A stretch of DNA of 64,000 bases from contig NZ_BAEE01000064.1 in NCBI RefSeq assembly GCF_000241265.1, forward strand, positions 124,001 to 188,000, in the 5' to 3' direction. The position numbers and the translations under genes are program-made. Origin of the DNA: Gordonia araii NBRC 100433. GTDB lineage: Bacteria > Actinomycetota > Actinomycetes > Mycobacteriales > Mycobacteriaceae. The notes under the pieces were generated by a model. It made no database searches and was not told where the DNA came from. It saw only the letters and a list, made by a program, of their open reading frames with translations. Every line of letters begins with the position of its first letter. Positions within the stretch are counted from its first letter, which is position 1. This document shows, one piece after another, positions 8,602 through 21,574 of this stretch.

Positions 8602-9596
8602 TCAGCGCTGATCGAAGGAGGCGAGAATCTCCGCGGCACCGAGGGTGGGCGTCAGTTCGCCGCTGCCGATCCGGCGTTCGATGCCGGCGCGCACCTGCGC
8701 GACCGACGGGTTCGAGGCGAGGCGAGCGAGCAGTTCGTCGTGGACCATCGTCCACATCCAGTCGACCTGCTGGGTACTGCGATGGGTCTCGAACCGGTCG
8801 GTGTCGACCATCGCTTTGCGGTGCCGCTGCACGGCCGTCCAGAACTCGTCGACGCCGGAGTTCTCCAGCGCGCTCATCGTCAGCACCGGTGGCGTCCAGA
8901 ACGCGTCGTGCGGGTAGATCAGGCTCAGCGCGCCGCGCAGCTCGCGGGCGGCGGCCCGAGCCTCGTTCACATGCTTGCCGTCGGCCTTGTTGACGACGAT
9001 GACATCGGCCAGTTCGAGCACGCCCTTCTTGATCCCCTGGAGCGAGTCACCCGTGCGGGCCAGGGTGAGGAAGGTGAAGGTGTCGACCATGTTGGCCACG
9101 GTGACCTCCGACTGCCCCACTCCGACGGTCTCGACCAGGACGACGTCGTACCCGGCCGCCTCGACGAGCACGATCGTCTCGCGCGTCGCTTTGGCCACGC
9201 CCCCCAGGGTGCCCGCCGTCGGCGACGGCCGGATGTAGGCGTCCGGGTGGGCCGCGAGCCGGCCCATGCGCGTCTTGTCGCCGAGGATCGAACCGCCGGT
9301 GCGCGTCGACGACGGGTCGACGGCGAGGACCGCGACCCGGTGGCCCTGCTCGATCAGGTACATGCCGAGGGCTTCGATCGTCGTCGACTTGCCCACACCC
9401 GGCACGCCGGTGATGCCGACCCGGAACGACTCCCCCGCGTGCGGGGTCATCGCCAGTAGCAACTCCTGGGCCTTGAGCCGGTGCCCCGGGTTGGTGGACT
9501 CGACCAGGGTGATGGCCCGCGCCAAATCCGAGCGACGCCCGGCCAAGACTCCGTCGCCGAGCAGCTCGGGGTCTGTGCGCGCCGATCCAGCGACCA

Positions 9597-9597
<1 letters not shown>
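8602..9597 (-). CDS. meaB: methylmalonyl-CoA mutase-associated G protein (MeaB/ArgK type)
   Basis: A 331-residue P-loop GTPase chaperone that guards adenosylcobalamin loading and protects methylmalonyl-CoA mutase from inactivation. The Walker A GVPGVGKST lies near residue 62, the switch regions DPSSTRTGGSILGDKTRM and ETVGVGQSE follow, and the guanine-specificity motif is NKAD. The C-terminal part is the MeaB dimerisation arm. Its GTG start shares one base with the mutB stop (TAGTG), so translation is coupled to the mutase. Equivalent to Rv1496. Confidence 0.96.
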
Positions 9598-11836
<2,239 letters not shown>

Positions 11837-11840
<4 letters not shown>

Positions 11841-13732
11841 GCCGGTGCTCCCGCCGTCGGCGCTTCGGTGATCAGGTCGACCATGTCGGTGAGTGCCGCG
11901 ACCGCGTCGATTCCGGCACGCAGCGACCCGTCCGGCGGCGACTCCGGGTCGGGCCATTCCTTGTCGGGGCCGGCGAGATACACGCGGGCGATGCCCGCGC
12001 CCTTGGCGGCCGCCAGCGCGGCGGGGCCTTCTTCCGCGTAGCGGGCCTTCGACCCGCACAGCACCGCGACGCGCGGGGCGTGTTCGGCGACGAGCGCGAC
12101 GATCCGGTCGGCGGTGACCGGTCCGGGGTTCACGGCGGCGATCCCGCCGGCCGCCAGCAGGTTGGCGATGAACGTAGTGCGCCCGTTGTGCTCGGCGATC
12201 GGGCCCAGCGGGATCAGCAGCACGCTGGGGCGGGTGCCGCCGGCGGCCACCGCGTCGGCCCGGTCGCGCAGCGCCTCGAAATGCCGAGCGACGCGTGCGA
12301 GGTTCGGCGGGGCCCCCGGCAGCTCAGTCGTCGATGCGGCACCGGGCAGCAGCACCGGCTCGTCGAGGTTGGGGAACTCGCTGACTCCGGTGACAGGCGT
12401 CGACCTTTTCGCCACGCCGGCGTCGCGGTCGGCGAGCGCGGCCGAGATCCGTTCGGCCACCCGGCCGTCGCCCAGCGCGGTCCGGTAGCCGCCCTGCGCT
12501 TCGACATCGGTGAAGACACCCCATGCGGCCTCGGCCAGGTCGTTGGTGAGCGACTCGATGAACCAGGAGCCCCCACCCGGGTCAAGCACCCGGCCGATGT
12601 TGGACTCCTCGAGCAGGAGTAGCTGGGTGTTGCGCGCGATGCGTCGCGCGAACGCCGGCTTGGCGCTCCGGCTGTCGCCGGGAATCGCCGCGTCGAAGGG
12701 GTGCACGGTGACTTGGTCGGCACCGCCCACACCGGCGCCGAACGCCGCGACCGTGCTGCGCAGCATGTTCACCCACGGGTCCCGCTGCGCGTACATCGCC
12801 AGGTCGGTGACCGCGTGGGTGACCGCCGCACCAGCGTCCGGCACACCGAGCACCTCGGCCACCCGCGCCCACAGCATGCGCAGCGCGCGCAGCTTGGCGA
12901 TGGCGCCGAACTGGTCGTCGGTCACGCTGACGGCGAAGGTGAGCTGGCGCAGCGCTTGCGCCGGGCTCAGCCCTGCGTCGACCAGGTCTCGTACATGGCT
13001 GACGCCCACCGCGACCACCAGTCCCAGCTCGGTCACCGGGTCGGCGCCGCCCGCTGAGAAGTCGAGTCCGTCGATGCGCAAGGTGCGCACCCGGTCGGCG
13101 TGCGCGCCCGCTGCGACCTCGGCGGCCAAGGCGGTGGCATCCTGCTGCGGCACCGTCGCGCGGCCCGAGTAGGCGGCGGTGAGCGGGGACAACCCCAGCG
13201 AATGCGCGGTGGCGACCGTCGGCGGGGCCTCCTGCGGCGGGGCGGGTGCGTCGTCGAGGACGGCGGTGAACGCGCGTGCGGCCGCGATGCCCGCCTCCCC
13301 GGCGTCCAGCGTGACCGGAAGGAGGTCCAGGTAGACCCCGGTCAGTGCGGCGGGCACATCATCGACGCCGACCCCCACCCCGACGCGGAGCCAGATACCG
13401 CTCGTACCGTTCGCGCAGGCGTCCAGGATCGTCTCGTTGAGGGTGGCCGGCGCCGCATCGTCGTCGCCGAACCGTTCGGTTACCCGCCAGCCCATGGTGA
13501 CGTCGCGGACGCGGTCGGCGCCCCGAACGAAGGGAAACTCGCCCGGCAAACCGGGCTCGGTCGCTTCGTCGAGCCGGGTGTAGAGCGGGCGCACCACCAG
13601 ACCGCCCGGAATGGGCGTCGACAGCAGCTCGGTGGGACTCGCCGGCAGGTCGGCGACGTCCACGCGACGCGACTTCGCGAGTACCGCGGCGGCCGCATCC
13701 GACCACTCTTCATACGCGGAGGACAGAGACAT
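11837..13732 (-). CDS. mutA: methylmalonyl-CoA mutase small subunit
   Basis: A 631-residue partner of MutB with the same two-domain layout but without the D-x-H-x-x-G cobalamin ligand. The C-terminal domain reads [30 protein letters not shown] where the histidine-ligand loop would be. That matches the non-catalytic subunit of heterodimeric mutases. The ATG at 13732 follows AAAGGCGG. An in-frame extension to 13948 would run through the divergent promoter and lacks family similarity. A -10 TACAAT lies 15 bases upstream. Confidence 0.95.
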
Positions 13733-13747
13733 TTCGCCGCCTTTCAT

Positions 13748-13753
13748 ATTGTA
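13748..13753 (-). promoter_or_regulatory. -10 element of the mutA-mutB-meaB operon
   Basis: The minus strand reads TACAAT 15 bases before the mutA ATG, giving a very short 5'UTR that still contains the AAAGGCGG ribosome site. Confidence 0.5.
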
Positions 13754-13813
13754 TTTGCGACGATAGCCGATCCCCCTCGCCGCACGGTCTCCGACTAGGC
13801 GATGAGCGCCCAG

Positions 13814-13819
13814 TAGAGT
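13814..13819 (+). promoter_or_regulatory. -10 element of the TVP38-like gene
   Basis: TAGAGT ends seven bases before the GTG at 13827, predicting a leaderless transcript divergent from mutA. Confidence 0.5.
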
Positions 13820-13826
13820 CGCGCAG

Positions 13827-14588
13827 GTGAGCGGTGCGTCAGACGAACATCCGCGGACCGGCGACGAACTCCTCGAAGCCGATATCCGCGGCACGGTGAT
13901 CCGGCGTCTCGTCGTGGTCGGAATCGTCATCGCGGCCATCATGGTCACGTCCTACGTCGCGCCGACGCGCGGGATCGTCGACGCCATCGAATCGTGGCGG
14001 TCGGGGCTCGGGCCGACGTTCCCCATCATCTTCTTCGTCTGCTACGCGCTGATCACGATCTTTCCGGTCCCCCGCTCCGCCTTCACCTTCTCGTCGGGCG
14101 TGCTGTTTCCGTGGTACGTCGGGCTACCCGGGGCGATGGCGGCCACCATGTTCGCCGCCATCGCCTCGTTCATCGCCATCCGGGTCATCGGCCGCGCGAA
14201 GGTGCAGCCCTACCTAAAGCAGCCGGTGGTCATGGCGATCGAAGCGCGCCTCGCCCGACGGGGCTGGCTGGCGGTCGGCGCCCTCCGACTGATCGCCGCG
14301 TGCCCGTTCTCGCTCGCGAACTATTGTTCGGCGCTGTCGTCGGTGCGGTTCTTCCCGTACACGGTCGCGACCCTGATCGGCGTCTTCCCCGGCACCGCGG
14401 CGGTGGTGCTGCTCGGACACTCGGTGACCAGCGGGCCCAATCCGTGGCTGATCGGCAGCACGGTCTTCTTCTTCGCCCTGGGCATCTTCGGTCTCGTCTT
14501 CGACGCGAAGCTGCCGGTCGAAGAGTCCCCGTCCGACGAGGGCGACGCCGCTGCGGCTACTCCCCCTGGGCCGTCACGAAATCGATGA
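13827..14588 (+). CDS. TVP38/TMEM64 (DedA/SNARE-associated) family membrane protein
   Basis: A 253-residue integral membrane protein with about five hydrophobic segments. The SNARE-associated core includes FPVPRSAFTFSSGVLFPWYVGLPGAMAATMFAAIASFIAIRVIGR and the later RLIAACPFSLANYCSALSSVRFFPYTVATLIGVFPGTAAVVLLG, which carry the re-entrant-loop prolines and arginine of the DedA superfamily. These proteins are linked to lipid or proton homeostasis at the inner membrane. The exact role here is unknown. It is the Rv1491c equivalent, divergent from mutA as in mycobacteria. The last 32 bases overlap the convergent DUF3097 gene. Confidence 0.9.
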   Translation: MSGASDEHPRTGDELLEADIRGTVIRRLVVVGIVIAAIMVTSYVAPTRGIVDAIESWRSGLGPTFPIIFFVCYALITIFPVPRSAFTFSSGVLFPWYVGLPGAMAATMFAAIASFIAIRVIGRAKVQPYLKQPVVMAIEARLARRGWLAVGALRLIAACPFSLANYCSALSSVRFFPYTVATLIGVFPGTAAVVLLGHSVTSGPNPWLIGSTVFFFALGIFGLVFDAKLPVEESPSDEGDAAAATPPGPSRNR

Positions 14589-15384
14589 GTTCCTCCATCG
14601 ACCGCAGCAACGGCACCTCGATGTCGCGGTAGTCGCGCACACCCGCCAGGACCCGCCGCCATCCGTCCTGCGGGCTGCCCCAGCCCAGTTCGGCGCACAC
14701 GCCGGACTTCCAGTCGGTGCCGCGCGGGATCACCGGCCACCCCGCGATGCCCACCGACGCCGGTTTCACCGCTTCCCACACGTCGATGTAGGGATGTCCG
14801 CAGACCAGGACGTTCTGCCCCAGCGACGCGGTGAGCCGCGCTTCTTTCGAACCGTCGACGAGGTGGTCGACGAGGATGCCGGCCCGCCGGCCGGGTGCCG
14901 GGCCGAAGCCGTCGAGCGCCGACGCGAGGTTGTCGAGGCCGTCGAGACTCTCGACGACCACCCCCTCGGCGCGCAGATCGTCGCCCCACACGCGTTCGAC
15001 CAGGGTGGCGTCGTGGACGCCTTCGACGAAGATTCTGCTCGCCCGGGCCACGCTCGCCCGCGTGTGTTGCGCCTTGCGCGACCCCGATGCGGTGCGCTGA
15101 GCACTCGTAGACGACGGTGATCCCGTCGGCCGTTCCAGGGTCACCGGTTTGCCGTCGATGAGGAAGGCCGCGGGCCGCATGGCAAAGATCCTCGTCGCGC
15201 CGTGACGGTCCTCGAGACGGACGAACAATCCGTCGTAGGACTTCTCGAAGCCGACGACCGCGCCGCAGTAGCCGCTGGCCGCGTCCTCGACGACCAGCCC
15301 CTTCTCCGCGGGTACGACGGGAACCCGTGGGCCGCCCCGGCGCGGTGTCGCGAGTACGTCTCGTCCGTAGCGATCTTCCATCAC
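14557..15384 (-). CDS. DUF3097 family protein with a TOPRIM-like C-terminal half
   Basis: A 275-residue soluble protein of the actinobacterial DUF3097 family. The N-terminal third (YGRDVLATPRR to LIDGKPVTL) looks like a small beta domain. From about residue 105 the pattern IFVEGVHDATLVERVWG, then VVVESLDGLDNL, then AGILVDHLVDGSKEA and VLVCGHPYIDVWEAV resembles a TOPRIM fold (glutamate strand followed by an Asp-x-x-x-Asp strand). That resemblance is my inference. The GTG at 15384 lies eight bases after minus-strand TACGCT, with an ATG one codon later. Cellular role unknown. Confidence 0.8.
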   Translation of the reverse strand: MMEDRYGRDVLATPRRGGPRVPVVPAEKGLVVEDAASGYCGAVVGFEKSYDGLFVRLEDRHGATRIFAMRPAAFLIDGKPVTLERPTGSPSSTSAQRTASGSRKAQHTRASVARASRIFVEGVHDATLVERVWGDDLRAEGVVVESLDGLDNLASALDGFGPAPGRRAGILVDHLVDGSKEARLTASLGQNVLVCGHPYIDVWEAVKPASVGIAGWPVIPRGTDWKSGVCAELGWGSPQDGWRRVLAGVRDYRDIEVPLLRSMEELIDFVTAQGE

Positions 15385-15392
15385 GGTCGCCC

Positions 15393-15398
15393 AGCGTA
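15393..15398 (-). promoter_or_regulatory. -10 element of the DUF3097 gene
   Basis: The minus strand reads TACGCT eight bases before the GTG at 15384, consistent with a leaderless start. Confidence 0.4.
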
Positions 15399-15445
15399 TC
15401 GCCAGAGGCCGCCGGAATCGGTGAACGCCGCACCGCCGGATCCGG

Positions 15446-16003
15446 TCAGACCGAACGCTGTCCGGCGCGCCACGCGCGAACGCCGATCACCACCGTGGCG
15501 ACGGTGCACAGCGCGATCGACCCACCGACCGCGAGAAGCAGGTAGCCCACTCCCCAGAGGCCGCTGCCGTCGTGGCGCGCCGCATCGACGCCCCAGGTCG
15601 TCGCGAATCCCACGATCATTCCGAGCGCGACGACGAGCGGCCCGGAGATCCGCCACCGGGTGAACCAGCCGAGCGCCGCGCAGATCGCTCCGACACTCAA
15701 CGCGCAGGCGATCACCTGCCACGGGCGGTAGGGGCCGTTCACCGCCCCACTGGCATCGGTGTAATAGCCGCCCCAGCTCAACCACGCGAACCACAACGCG
15801 ACGCCCAGCACCACTGACGCTGCGAGCGCCATCCACGTGCCCAGACCGCGGGCGGCGGTGACATCGGCCGCGGCCGGGTTTCGCTCCATTCCCCGCAAGC
15901 CGTAGGCGACCGCCGCGATCACGGCGAACGGCGGCACACCGAAGATGCCCATGACGAGCAGCATTCCGGGCAGCGCGTCGACTACCGAACCACCGGTGCT
16001 CAT
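15446..16003 (-). CDS. hypothetical four/five-TM membrane protein
   Basis: I do not recognise this 185-residue protein. It has hydrophobic segments at about residues 10-35, 52-75, 95-115, 118-140 and 152-178, joined by short loops, one of which is rich in Tyr/Trp/Gly (WGGYYTDASGAVNGPYRPW). Several Trp residues sit at predicted membrane borders. It lies between DUF3097 and a divergent hypothetical gene. Both flanking gaps are short (61 and 55 bases), so it may be transcribed with DUF3097. Confidence 0.7.
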   Translation of the reverse strand: MSTGGSVVDALPGMLLVMGIFGVPPFAVIAAVAYGLRGMERNPAAADVTAARGLGTWMALAASVVLGVALWFAWLSWGGYYTDASGAVNGPYRPWQVIACALSVGAICAALGWFTRWRISGPLVVALGMIVGFATTWGVDAARHDGSGLWGVGYLLLAVGGSIALCTVATVVIGVRAWRAGQRSV

Positions 16004-16043
16004 GCGGGCCTGTCATCGGTCATGGCCGATACGCTACGGGGGC

Positions 16044-16049
16044 TATCCT
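16044..16049 (+). promoter_or_regulatory. -10 element of the hypothetical gene at 16059
   Basis: TATCCT lies nine bases upstream of the ATG at 16059, so the message probably starts at or next to the ATG. Confidence 0.4.
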
Positions 16050-16058
16050 GGCCTCGCT

Positions 16059-16847
16059 ATGACCCCCGTACCTTCCCCGAACGATTCTCGTCCACCGGCG
16101 CAGCCCGCGTTCCTGTTGACGACCGCCGGTGCTTGGGCCGCCGCGCTGGTGGCCCGGGCGTGCGCCGCCGACGACTTCTTGGACACGCTGCGCGGCCTCG
16201 ACACGTCCGCCGACCTGATCGCCGGGTCCGACGATGGCGGTCCTGCCACCTGGCTGGAACTGCTCCGATCAGCCGAGCACCTGTCGCTGCGCCTTCCGGT
16301 TCCGGGCGATCCGGCCGGGTTGCCGCCACAGGCATCGGGCGCGGCGGCGATCGCGGGCGAGGCGCTGGTCGTCGATGCCGGACACGGCGCGGCCTGGGCG
16401 GTGATTCCGGCGCGCGACCCCGATCGCGCCGTCGAATGGCACCTTTACCGGCTGCCCGGGCCCGCAACCGCGCCGGGTTCGCCCGGTCTGGGCGATGCGC
16501 GCATGGCCCTGCGCGAGGCCATGACCCAGACCGTCACGGCCCTGTCCGCACTGCCCGGCCAGTCGTCGGGCGAGGCGGCCACGCTGCGCGCCGACCTCGC
16601 CGCTCATGTCGAGAACTTCACGCCGCTGTTTCCGCCGGGCGCGGATGCGCGCGCGGCCGACGTTGCCGCGCAGGCCGCCCAGGTCCTCGCCACGCTGGCG
16701 CTGGCCTCGCAGCGCCGCGCGAGCTTCGGCGTCTCCGGCAGCCACGCCGACCGCTCCGACGCCCGGCTCCGCGAGGTCGCGTCCGCGGCGAGAACGGCCA
16801 TGGCCGGCGCCGTCAACAAGATCATCGAGGAGTTCCGGCGCGCCTGA
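16059..16847 (+). CDS. conserved hypothetical protein (Rv1486c positional equivalent)
   Basis: A 262-residue soluble protein rich in Ala and Leu, with no signal peptide. It has an N-terminal region FLLTTAGAWAAALVARACAADDF, a central AWAVIPARDPDRAVEWHLYRLPG strand-rich segment, and a helical C-terminal half (QAAQVLATLALASQRRASFGVSGSHADRSDARLREVASAARTAMA, given only as a description of that region's character). It converges with ferrochelatase with a 22-base gap, as Rv1486c does in M. tuberculosis. No catalytic motif is seen. The ATG at 16059 is preferred to an upstream frame because it sits just after a -10 hexamer. Confidence 0.7.
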   Translation: MTPVPSPNDSRPPAQPAFLLTTAGAWAAALVARACAADDFLDTLRGLDTSADLIAGSDDGGPATWLELLRSAEHLSLRLPVPGDPAGLPPQASGAAAIAGEALVVDAGHGAAWAVIPARDPDRAVEWHLYRLPGPATAPGSPGLGDARMALREAMTQTVTALSALPGQSSGEAATLRADLAAHVENFTPLFPPGADARAADVAAQAAQVLATLALASQRRASFGVSGSHADRSDARLREVASAARTAMAGAVNKIIEEFRRA

Positions 16848-16869
16848 GCCCCCGGGGCTCCGATCGCCG

Positions 16870-17925
16870 CTACCCGCAGCAGCCGGACCGGCAGCCTGCG
16901 CCGTTGTCGCCGCACCCCGGCGCGTCGAGGTCGCCGCCGCCATCGGCATAGCGGTCGACCAGGTCGGCGAGAAGATCGGTGAACCTCGGATCCGTGCCGA
17001 CGGTATCGGCCCGGGCGTACCCCAGGCCGAGGTCGGCCGCCAGCTCGGCCAGCTCGTTGTCGAGGTCCCAGATGACCTCCAGATGGTCGGAAATAAAGCC
17101 GATCGGCGCGACCACCACCTGCTGCTCCCCCCGCTCGGCCAGCGCCGTCAGGTGATCGGCGATGTCGGGTTCGAGCCACGGGACCTGCGGCGGTCCCGAC
17201 CGGGACTGCCACACCTGATCGAAATCCCGACCGATCTGGGTACCCGCGACGATCCCGTCGGCCGCTAGACGTCGCGCGACCGCCGTCGACGCCTCGGCGA
17301 CCTGTCTCGAATACAGGCCGCCGCCGACCGCCTCGTCTGCGCTGGTGGGGATGGAATGCGCGGTGAAGACCAATCGCGCGGGGGCGTCCGCGCCGGGCAG
17401 ACTCGCGGCGGCTCGGCGCACGGCATCGGCCTCGGCGTCGAGGAACGCGGTCTCGGAACAGAACTGCGGGAGCTTGCGCAGTAGGACCGGGTCGGTCTTG
17501 GCCGCCGGTTCCCGCTCGCTCAGCGCGGCGATCGCCCTGCCGATGTCCTCGTGGTACTGCTTGCAGCCGGAATAGCCGCCCCACGCCGACGTCGCGAGGA
17601 CGAGGATCTGCCGATGCCCGTCGCGGTACATCTGGACCAGGACGTCCTCGACGTACGGGTCCCAGTTGCGGTTCCCGAAATACACCGGCATGTCGCGCCC
17701 GCGCGCCTGGAGACCGCGGCGCAGCGCCTCGATCATCGCCCGGTTGAGAGCGTTGATCGGCGACGCGCCGCCGAAATGGTAGTAGTGCTCGGCGACCTCG
17801 TCGAGCCGCTCGCGCGGCACACCGCGCCCGCGGGTGACGTTCTCCAGGAACGGGGTCACCTCGTCGGCCCGTTCCGGTCCGCCGAAGGACAGGAACAGGA
17901 CCGCGCTGAACGACTCGGTTGTCAC
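16870..17925 (-). CDS. hemH: ferrochelatase (coproporphyrin type, [2Fe-2S] variant)
   Basis: A 351-residue enzyme that inserts ferrous iron into a porphyrin ring. In actinobacteria the physiological substrate is coproporphyrin III, giving coproheme for the terminal decarboxylase. Family features are LFLSFGGPE at the N-terminus, HYYHFGGASPIN, GNRNWDPYVEDVL, LATSAWGGYSGCKQY, the catalytic histidine segment FTAHSIPTS and VVAPIGFISDHLEVIWDLD. The C-terminal tail holds four cysteines in the last 15 residues (GC, GC, GCCG), matching the actinobacterial iron-sulfur-cluster form. The GTG at 17925 is seven bases after the inhA stop, so it is the third gene of fabG-inhA-hemH. Confidence 0.96.
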   Translation of the reverse strand: MTTESFSAVLFLSFGGPERADEVTPFLENVTRGRGVPRERLDEVAEHYYHFGGASPINALNRAMIEALRRGLQARGRDMPVYFGNRNWDPYVEDVLVQMYRDGHRQILVLATSAWGGYSGCKQYHEDIGRAIAALSEREPAAKTDPVLLRKLPQFCSETAFLDAEADAVRRAAASLPGADAPARLVFTAHSIPTSADEAVGGGLYSRQVAEASTAVARRLAADGIVAGTQIGRDFDQVWQSRSGPPQVPWLEPDIADHLTALAERGEQQVVVAPIGFISDHLEVIWDLDNELAELAADLGLGYARADTVGTDPRFTDLLADLVDRYADGGGDLDAPGCGDNGAGCRSGCCG

Positions 17926-17932
17926 GGCCGGC

Positions 17933-18772
17933 TCACTGCGCGGCGATGAAGTCCTCCGGGAACCACGTGTTGTGGCTGGCGCCGCCGTCGACGTAGATGA
18001 TCGACCCGGTGGTACCCGGCAGGAAGTCCGAGAGGAGGGCGCACACGCTGGTTCCGACGACCTCTGGGTTGTCGACGTCCCACCCGATGGGCGACGCGCC
18101 ATTCCAGTAGTCGTTCAGCATGTTGAGCTTCTTGGCGTCGTCGGTGGCGGTGCCGGAGATGGCCTTCGCGGCCAGCGTCTTGATGGGCCCGGCGGCCACG
18201 AGGTTGGAGCGGATCTTCTTCGCGTAGCCAACCTCGCGGGCGACGTAGCGGTTGACCGATTCGAGCGCAGCCTTGGCGACGCCCATCCAGTTGTAGTCGG
18301 GCAGGGCGGTGCGCGGATCGAAGTCCATGCCGACGATCGAACCGCCCTCGTTCATCACCGGCAGGACCGCGCGAGCGAGCGACGCGTAGCTCCACGCCGA
18401 GATCTCGAAAGCCCTGGCGACATCGGGCCCCGGGCCCTCCAGGAACGGCAGCGAGTCGGGTCCCATGAGCGTGCGCGGGGCGAAGGCGATCGAGTGGACG
18501 ACGCCGTCGATTCCTTCGGGAGCGAGTTCGCGGATCTTGTCGGCCAGGCCGCCCAGGTACTCCTCGTCGGTGACGTCGAGCGGAATCGCCGGCGGCACCT
18601 CCTGCGGAAGGCGCTTGGCGATGCGGTCGATGAGACGCAGCCGCTCGGGGATGCCGGTGATGATCACCTTGGCGCCCTGCTCCTGGGCGACCTTCGCCGT
18701 CGAGAAGGCGATGGAAGCGTCGGTGATGATGCCGGTGACGAGGATGGTCTTGCCGTCGAGGATGCCGGTCAT
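17933..18772 (-). CDS. inhA: enoyl-[acyl-carrier-protein] reductase InhA
   Basis: A 279-residue NADH-dependent enoyl-ACP reductase of the FAS-II cycle that elongates mycolic-acid chains. It opens MTGILDGKTILVTGIITDASIAF, shows the NADH-site segment VVHSIAFAP (the residue after Ile is Ala where the mycobacterial protein has Gly), SAWSYASLARAVLPVM, and the catalytic Tyr-x6-Lys as DYNWMGVAKAALESVNRY. Substrate-loop and nucleotide segments RSNLVAAGPIKTLA and GSIIYVDGGASHNTWF follow. It lies between fabG and hemH, the same order as Rv1483-1485. This protein is the target of isoniazid-NAD in mycobacteria. Confidence 0.97.
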   Translation of the reverse strand: MTGILDGKTILVTGIITDASIAFSTAKVAQEQGAKVIITGIPERLRLIDRIAKRLPQEVPPAIPLDVTDEEYLGGLADKIRELAPEGIDGVVHSIAFAPRTLMGPDSLPFLEGPGPDVARAFEISAWSYASLARAVLPVMNEGGSIVGMDFDPRTALPDYNWMGVAKAALESVNRYVAREVGYAKKIRSNLVAAGPIKTLAAKAISGTATDDAKKLNMLNDYWNGASPIGWDVDNPEVVGTSVCALLSDFLPGTTGSIIYVDGGASHNTWFPEDFIAAQ

Positions 18773-18832
18773 GGCTGACTCCTGGGTCTAGGTCGGGTTT
18801 GGTCGAAGCGGGGACGATGTGGGGCGGCGAGC

Positions 18833-20623
<1,791 letters not shown>

Positions 20624-20624
<1 letters not shown>

Positions 20625-21574
20625 CAGCTCACCCCCGCGGCGAGACCGCGGCGCCGTCCGCCGATGAACCGGACGGTGTCGGCCACCCAGTCACGGTCGG
20701 TGCGCAGAGTCATCACCGGGCCGCCACAGGCACGGATCGTCTTGTGCACGCGCTCCTGGTGGGCCGCCGCGGCGGCGGCGAAGTCGGCGCGGACCTGTTC
20801 GGTAATGACCACGTCGTGGATCTCCCCCGACTCAGCATCGGCCAGTCGCACGTCGCCGATCACCGGCAGGTCGAGGTCGCGCGGGTCGAGAACCTCGATT
20901 CCCAGCAGTTCGTGGTGTGCGCCGATGGCGCGCAGCGGACGATCCCAGTCGATCGGCCCGAGGAAATCGCTGATGACGACGGCCAGGCCGCGGCGGCGCT
21001 CGGGGCGGCGCAGCGCCTCGATCCCGTCGCGCAGGTCGCCGCGCACCGTCGGCGAACTGCGATGCGTGGTGGCGATCTTCTTCAGCAGGGTCTGCGCGTG
21101 GGCCCGGCCGCCCTTGGCCGGAATACGGACGAGCTCGTCACCGGTGACGACGATGGCGCCGATCCGGTTGCCGCCGCCGGCCGTCAGGTGGACGATGATC
21201 GCGGCGGCCGCGACGGCGAGATCGCGTTTGGTATGCCCGACGCTGCCGAAATCGAGGCTGCCCGACACGTCGATGACCATCCAGGTCTCCAGTTCGCGGT
21301 CGGCGATCATCTGGCGAACGTGCGGAACCGTGGTTCGGGCGGTCACCGCCCACTCCATCCGGCGGATGTCGTCGCCCGGCTGGTAGGGACGGGCCTCGCC
21401 CGGCTCGGAACCGGGGCCGGGGATCAGGCCGACGTGCTCGCCCTGCAGCACACCGTCGAGCTTGCGGCGCACGGTCAGCTCAAGGTTGCGCAGAGCGGCG
21501 GTGAGCGCCGGATCCGTGAGAAGGCCGTCGGCGAACGACGGCAGTGGGGTGCTACTGGCCGGCATGCCGGACAT
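20624..21574 (-). CDS. DUF58 domain protein (MoxR partner)
   Basis: A 316-residue soluble protein. The DUF58 signature YQPGDDIRRMEWAVTART (near residue 62) precedes a VWA-like fold with WMVIDVSGSLDFG (MIDAS-like D-x-S-x-S) and GLAVVISDFLGPIDW. It is Rv1480-like and lies between moxR and the VWA gene, overlapping moxR by 23 bases and the VWA start by one, so all three are translated from one message. The first ATG is used, with another three codons later equally possible. Confidence 0.92.
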
